Source: Larix sibirica
Lineage: Eukaryota; Streptophyta; Pinopsida; Pinales; Pinaceae
Direction of reading: 5' to 3'
Length of the DNA stretch: 13,040 nucleotides
Assembly (NCBI GenBank): GCA_004151065.3
Contig: NWUY0300043638.1
Coordinates: forward strand, 1-13,040
Below are positions 9,074 to 13,040 of this stretch, piece by piece; position 1 is the stretch's first letter, and every line of letters begins with the position of its first letter. Made by a program: the position numbers and the translations under genes. The notes beneath the pieces are model-generated. The model saw only the letters and a program-made list of their open reading frames with translations, was not told the origin of the DNA and made no database searches.

Positions 9074-9082
9074 CTTTTTATA
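9074..9082 (-). promoter_or_regulatory. Second minus-strand TATA box, before a leader-like stretch
   Basis: The minus strand reads ctaTAAAAAGacc in a canonical context. It is followed by about 460 bases (excluding one duplicate copy) of leader-like sequence up to the ATG at 8544. It may belong to a second retroelement promoter nested beside fragment B, or be chance in AT-rich DNA. Confidence 0.25.
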
Positions 9083-9643
9083 GTATAGGTAAATAAAAAG
9101 GTGATGGAAGGACCAAGAGACTAGTGTCAATCCAACAAGGGAGAGTGGAGTCAAGGGGCCAATCCAAGAGGTGAATTCATGAATGGTTAAACAAACTAGG
9201 GTTGCATACACATGCCACAAGAAGCAATAACATGTTGATAAATGAAAGTAGAAATAGACTAGGAGGGCCCAAGAAGGTGTGGCATCAAAACAATGTTAAC
9301 TAGGGTGTGTATTATGCAGTGAAGTACAATTAGCAACAACTCTAGAAAGATAATAGGAGCAAGTTAATGCATTCATGCATAAGACATCAAAGGGAAATAG
9401 TGGAAATAATTCTCACATACAACCCTTCCAATGAGGTAAATAAACCCATATCATATGGCCCTAATCAACAAGTTCTAGCAACTTTACAATTCACCAACAA
9501 CATGGAGAAATAGGAACATAAGCCACTTGATAGGAGAAGAAACCCTTACACTTCATCTTGCACCAAGAAAGATATATCCATAAGCTCCAAAAGAGAGAGA
9601 ACTCCCACAAACCAACCATGACAAATGAGGGAGAGATCAAAGC

Positions 9644-9651
9644 CTTATATA
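9644..9651 (-). promoter_or_regulatory. TATA box of LTR-like fragment B
   Basis: The minus strand reads gctTATATAAGgc; the core CTTATATAAG (9644-9653) is palindromic. CATGGTTGGT begins 31 bases downstream, versus 32 in fragment A. Confidence 0.4.
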
Positions 9652-9969
9652 AGCTCTTCTTCCTTCTACAATAAAACAATGATATAATCTCAGATCTAAC
9701 CTACGATGGAGTAAACAAATACAAAATACTCCAACAACTCAAATAATATGCATGAAATAAGGTGCTCAAGCCACATGTATACAATCTTTATCAAAGAGGG
9801 AATATGACAAGAAAAAGGCCCAATGAAATGGCCTCCAAATGCAACACTCCAATAGATAGGGTCCAATAATCATGAATGAAGGTGGGAAAACCCTAAATCT
9901 CGGGTTTGAACCCCCCTAGATCCTCTCCAATGCCAACAACCTCCTCAAAATGCATGTAGAACACATCCA

Positions 9970-11205
9970 AAGGGGATAGCCCCATCATAAATGTGCAATA
10001 GACACTCTCTAGGGTGAATGCTCCATCAATAAAGGCATGCCAAGTGTGCAAGAAACCCTGTAATGGTAAATCCTTCCACTAAATAAGGCATGAAATGATG
10101 CTAGGACACCTCCAAAGTAGAATGCCCTCTACGAATGAGCATGAAAAGGATGAATGCTCCCTCATCAAAGCATATGAAGATGTAAAACATAGGTTCCTCA
10201 AGCAAAACGTACCCACTAAAATGGCATAGAATGAGTCCCCATAATGAATATTCAATGAATCAAGAGTGGAAAGTAGTGCAAACCAAGTGAAAAATGCTCC
10301 ATCAACCATATGTGGCTTCCCAAGAGAACACTCCATCAAATAAGATAGGGTATGCAACAAACCTTCAAATGGTGGACATCCCATCATAATGTGCAATAAA
10401 TGATCTCCAAGTAAAAGTGTTCCATCATTTAGTGCTAAGAATGAGTCAAAGTAGATCTCCAAGGTGAATGCTCCCACTGAGATAGCATAAATAGGTATAC
10501 CAACCATCATTTAGGTGGAGTGCTCCATCTCAATAGGCTAGGAAAGAGTCAAGGTAGCTCTCCCAACTTCCAAGTGAATGCTCTTCAAGAAAAGCATAGA
10601 TGAATAAGAAAATAACCTCAGGGGAATGGGTTCTTTCCTTCATTTGACCACACCCAAGGTTAAATCCTTGAAGCATGTGCAATGATGTCCACATATCAAC
10701 CAAAACCTAACCTCCATGTGCCATCACTAATCCATATGTGGAAAATAGATGCAGGAACCAAGGACCTCATTAATTAAGGCACTGAAACCATGGGGAATGT
10801 GTCCACATTGCACAATAGTTAACCACCTCATGAGGAAGGGGACAACCCCTTCTACAAGCCACTAGAATGCCTCCACATGTGCCAAGAGATAGAAATGAAG
10901 ATAGCGCTCAACCAATAACGCTCATCAACAACACCAAGATGCCATCCAAGTGATAAAGGGTAAGCATGCTCTAAGAGAAAACCATCCATGTCATCATGCC
11001 AAATCACCCCAATAAGCTAGAATATCCCCATAGAAGACTTCCACATGTCAGCATATCATCAAGGGTACTTCGAGAAAAATCCATCAGAAGCCATCTATGG
11101 GTGCAATCCACCTCCCATAAGCTAGAATGCTCCATCAAAATGAGAGTCCATGCCATCAAACAAGTGCTAAAGGGAGAGTGCTCCATGGAGAGTCAACGAT
11201 GAGCA
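9970..11205. repeat. Degenerate ~50-bp repeat array with core GAATGCTCCATCA
   Basis: On plus the core (t)GAATGCTCCatCA recurs with strong variation. Core CTCC or its equivalent begins near 10021, 10074, 10125, 10158, 10211, 10298, 10331, 10379, 10421, 10471, 10523 and 10581, most steps being 42-58 bases. A looser set continues to 11131 and 11181. Units often continue into GCATA-A-GAATGAGTC and begin with a CCAAG-GTGAATG box. The 143-codon minus frame at 10079-10510 is a by-product: its peptide shows a 13-17-residue pseudo-periodicity matching the DNA period. The array lies in the U3-like part of fragment B. Confidence 0.6.
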
Positions 11206-11596
11206 CATCCTCAAGTAAAAGTTTAAAACCATGTGACATGAGTTAAAGCATTCCATGGAATGTGATAGTACATACTACATATGATCTAGATGCCAAACAA
11301 AACCCTAATTACCGAGGCGCTCAAGAAGATATCATTCTGACATAAAACAAGTAATGTATGAGTGAGATATAACATCATCTTCTAACTAGGAATCCTCACA
11401 TCCATAATCATCCATAGGCGAACACCAAGAGATATAACCAATCCATCGCTACTAGTATCCATCAACCACATCACAACATGAAGCAAAACTCTAGCATCGA
11501 GGAATCCTAGGCCATCCATAGCATCTACTTGTAACCCCTGCTGAATGAGTGACAAAAATCACATGTGGACACCCATGTTAAAATGGGGGGACAACA

Positions 11597-11887
11597 TGCT
11601 CTAGTTCTAAACATGCACATAGTCTAGACTCTCAAACACAAAATACTACCTAATTCCCATGTGTTTCTTCTTATTGCCACTCAGCCTTATGTAATTACAA
11701 TGCCTATCAAACATTAAGATATTCTGCAGGCCAGTATGGGAAAAGCTTCACATGTGAAGATAGCTTACTCATAGAGAAGAAACCAACCTCTTGCATCCCG
11801 GTAGTTTAAAATGCTACCATGCCTAATCCCCATTCTGCCTGCATGTAAGGTGGATAATCCAATTTATTAAATATAGTGCAGCTGACC
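11597..11887. other. Intergenic DNA with a minus-strand AATAAA near its right edge
   Basis: No gene. A small inverted repeat GGTAG/CTACC lies at 11801-11819. On the minus strand AATAAA occurs at 11868-11863, 20 bases beyond the stop of the ORF at 11888-12181, where it could serve as a poly(A) signal. Confidence 0.35.
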
Positions 11888-12181
11888 TTAGATAGAGTTA
11901 CACAAGTCGTTGACCAAATGTTGCCTTTGAATTATAGTTAAAATGACTGCTTGCAGCATCTCCACTGCTTCTCTTATGTTTACTGCCTTAACATAGTTAT
12001 TGTGCCTCTCTGAAAATTGATTTCCCGAGTTGAATATATACATATTCACAAAGCCATAATCACATATATTATATATAAGTACTTCTGAAGATTCTTGTGT
12101 TACTTTTATTACTGTGAATCCAACTTTTTCCATCCACTCTGATAGTCTTTTATTCAAGGCATTTGCTACACGTTCTATCAA
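11888..12181 (-). CDS. Unrecognised protein-like ORF, possible 3'-terminal exon
   Basis: About 100 open codons on minus. The frame is bounded upstream by a TAA at 12196-12194, and a possible acceptor (gctttaaag) lies just after it, so an exon could begin near 12191; no in-frame ATG is at the left edge. The peptide has balanced composition and amphipathic segments (RVANALNKRLSEWMEKVGF..., then a beta-rich middle and a terminal helix VNIREAVEMLQAVIL). The stop at 11890-11888 is followed 20 bases later by AATAAA. I do not recognise the family. It could be the last exon of a gene whose other exons lie outside or are lost, or a chance frame in AT-rich DNA. Confidence 0.3.
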   Translation of the reverse strand: MIERVANALNKRLSEWMEKVGFTVIKVTQESSEVLIYNICDYGFVNMYIFNSGNQFSERHNNYVKAVNIREAVEMLQAVILTIIQRQHLVNDLCNSI

Positions 12182-12402
12182 GATTTGATTCCTTTAAAGC
12201 AATATGTATGTTGGTCTATGTGCCTTATGTTAAGTAGGATTAACTATTGATTTTTGGAGTAACTGAGGACAAGTGCTCTGCATGGCTTCAGTGTTAGAAG
12301 CATGCATGAGATGTCCAAACTTTTACTTTTCCATGCAAGTGACTTTTATTAATTTACAGAGAAAAAGTTAATTAATTGACTTTTTTAATGCGGGAGTGAA
12401 AA

Positions 12403-12420
12403 TAGGGTTTTGGAACCCTA
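12403..12420. promoter_or_regulatory. Inverted telo-box hairpin
   Basis: TAGGGTT, a four-base loop TTGG, and AACCCTA form a perfect 7-bp inverted repeat. Each arm matches the plant telo-box AAACCCTA core, a promoter element found in many plant genes. It lies about 20-30 bases upstream of the TATA-like sequence near 12434. Confidence 0.35.
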
Positions 12421-12544
12421 AAAGTCACCGGTAAATTTAAAAAGAGAGGCAGAGGGTAAAAGTTCAGTTAATCGACACGTTGTCTTATTCAGAGATTGAT
12501 TGAGAGGGAACGAATTCTTGAGCAGTCAGAGAGCAGAGAGCAGA

Positions 12545-12762
12545 GGCACACTTCAGTAGCCATGAGGGCAGTGAAGGCGCACTTCTTCAGTCGTGAGGGT
12601 AGGAGAGAGAGCAGGGACACACGTCTTCCAGTAATTTGAGAGGGGGCACATTTCCCTAGGCAATGATTCTGAGTTGATGCCATCATAGATTCAGAGGAGA
12701 ACAGAGGGCGCACTCTTCCAAGTCTGTAGGTGGGAAACACATGTGAGTAGGGGCGCACTTCC
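12545..12762 (+). repeat. Degenerate repeats with core GGCGCACTTCTTCC
   Basis: Related cores start near 12545 (ggcacacttcag), 12576 (ggcgcacttcttc), 12615 (ggacacacgtcttcc), 12645 (ggcacatttccc), 12707 (ggcgcactcttcc) and 12752 (ggcgcacttcc). Spacing is 30-62 bases, and the cores are separated by GAGAGCAG or GTGAGGG-like purine runs. They fall in the transcribed-leader position of the proposed LTR. Confidence 0.55.
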
Positions 12763-13040
12763 TATAGCGCAACAGTTGCAGCTGTTGAGTAGTGTGGGTT
12801 TGGCCTTTAGATTTGGCACGCCTCCCAAGGCTTCAAGTTCCTTTATTTGTGAAATATCTGTTGTAATCATTTCTATTTTTTTCTTTGGCTCGAGTTTCAA
12901 GAAAGCACTAGTTTGTTGGTTTTTCCCCATTGGGGTTTCCAGGGTAAAACACTGTGTTTATGGTTGTGTGATTGGTTTCTTGTTCCACTGCGTATTATCA
13001 GTTATTTGAGCTTATGTATTGTTGTTCATAAAATCAGATC

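Larger units (their letters stand above)
9600..11596 (-). mobile_element. LTR-like retroelement fragment B (minus orientation)
   Basis: Read on the minus strand, it starts at 11596 with TGTTGTCCCCCCATTTTAAC, a TG-initiated sequence typical of an LTR 5' edge. A repeat-rich U3-like region follows (about 11240-9970), then a TATA box at 9651-9644, CATGGTTGGT 31 bases on (9620-9611), AGCTTA and ATATCTTT. These landmarks match fragment A in order and spacing. No convincing CA end, primer-binding site or polyprotein is visible; the minus-strand sequence continues non-coding to about 9000. At about 2 kb or more the LTR would be long, as in many large-genome plants. Family not identified. Confidence 0.45.
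12292..13040 (+). mobile_element. Probable 5' part of a Ty1-copia-type LTR, running off the window
   Basis: Begins TGTTAGAAGCATGCATGAG, a typical TG start. There is a TATA-like aaatttaaaaag near 12434, then a purine-rich repeated region. From about 12860 it shows a U5-like tail: TTGTAATCATTTCTATTTT, then GGTTTTTCCCCATTGGGGTT and GGGTAAAACACTGTG, which resembles plant copia U5 sequence (family knowledge from memory). No CA terminus or primer-binding site appears before the window ends. The alternative is a host gene promoter with a long repetitive 5' UTR. Confidence 0.4.

Noticed and set aside
9900-9920. tRNA T-arm-like ggGTTTGAACCcc on plus
   Set aside because: No acceptor stem, D-arm or anticodon arm at the required distances upstream.
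10079-10510. 143-codon minus frame, hydrophobic, could look like a membrane protein
   Set aside because: Its periodicity follows the ~50-bp DNA repeat; hydrophobicity comes from antisense reading of the array.
12691-13009. Overlapping plus and minus frames of 79-88 codons at the right end
   Set aside because: Both lie in LTR-like non-coding sequence with repeats; no domain and no conserved start.
1-13040. CRISPR array, operon or prokaryotic defence system
   Set aside because: No regularly spaced identical repeats, no bacterial gene organisation; the only solid gene is a plant nuclear PPR-SMR.

Overview
The window looks like nuclear DNA from a land plant. It is AT-rich, holds one intact intronless PPR-SMR gene of a plant-specific organellar family, and is otherwise mostly diverged LTR-retrotransposon debris with degenerate minisatellite-like repeats. 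The low gene density and old long LTR-like sequences fit a large repeat-rich genome such as a gymnosperm; that narrower placement is inference.

Layout: 1-2400 has no convincing gene, but contains several small diverged tandem duplications (about 49, 26, 24 and 75 bp). 2599-5412 (minus) is the only gene I call with high confidence: a 937-residue protein with an organelle-type N-terminus, a long Ser/Asn-rich linker, nine consecutive 35-residue P-class PPR motifs and a C-terminal SMR domain. It closely resembles the Arabidopsis At1g18900/At1g74750 group. A strong 3' splice acceptor lies directly before its ATG, so the 5' leader is probably split. A good donor and short GC-richer candidate exon lie upstream near 6749-6830 on the same strand, and another possible exon is at 6093-6227.

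6940-11596 is repeat territory. Two related LTR-like sequences face each other: one on plus with a TATA box at 7862, one on minus with a TATA box at 9651 and a likely LTR terminus at 11596. Both have the same 10-mer 31-32 bases after the TATA start, and both carry degenerate repeats built on a GAGCATTC-type core. Between them lies a minus-strand leader-like stretch with a single N flanked by two 80-bp copies that differ at one base, most likely an assembly join. 11888-12181 (minus) is an unrecognised but protein-like ORF followed by AATAAA. The right end, from about 12292, resembles the start of a Ty1-copia-type LTR in plus orientation, running out of the window.

I see no rRNA, tRNA, CRISPR array, operon or bacterial-type system, and no evidence of a new multigene system. 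The most useful observations are the PPR-SMR gene and its likely split leader, the convergent LTR pair with its repeat array, the artefactual-looking duplication at the N, and the unidentified 3' exon candidate.
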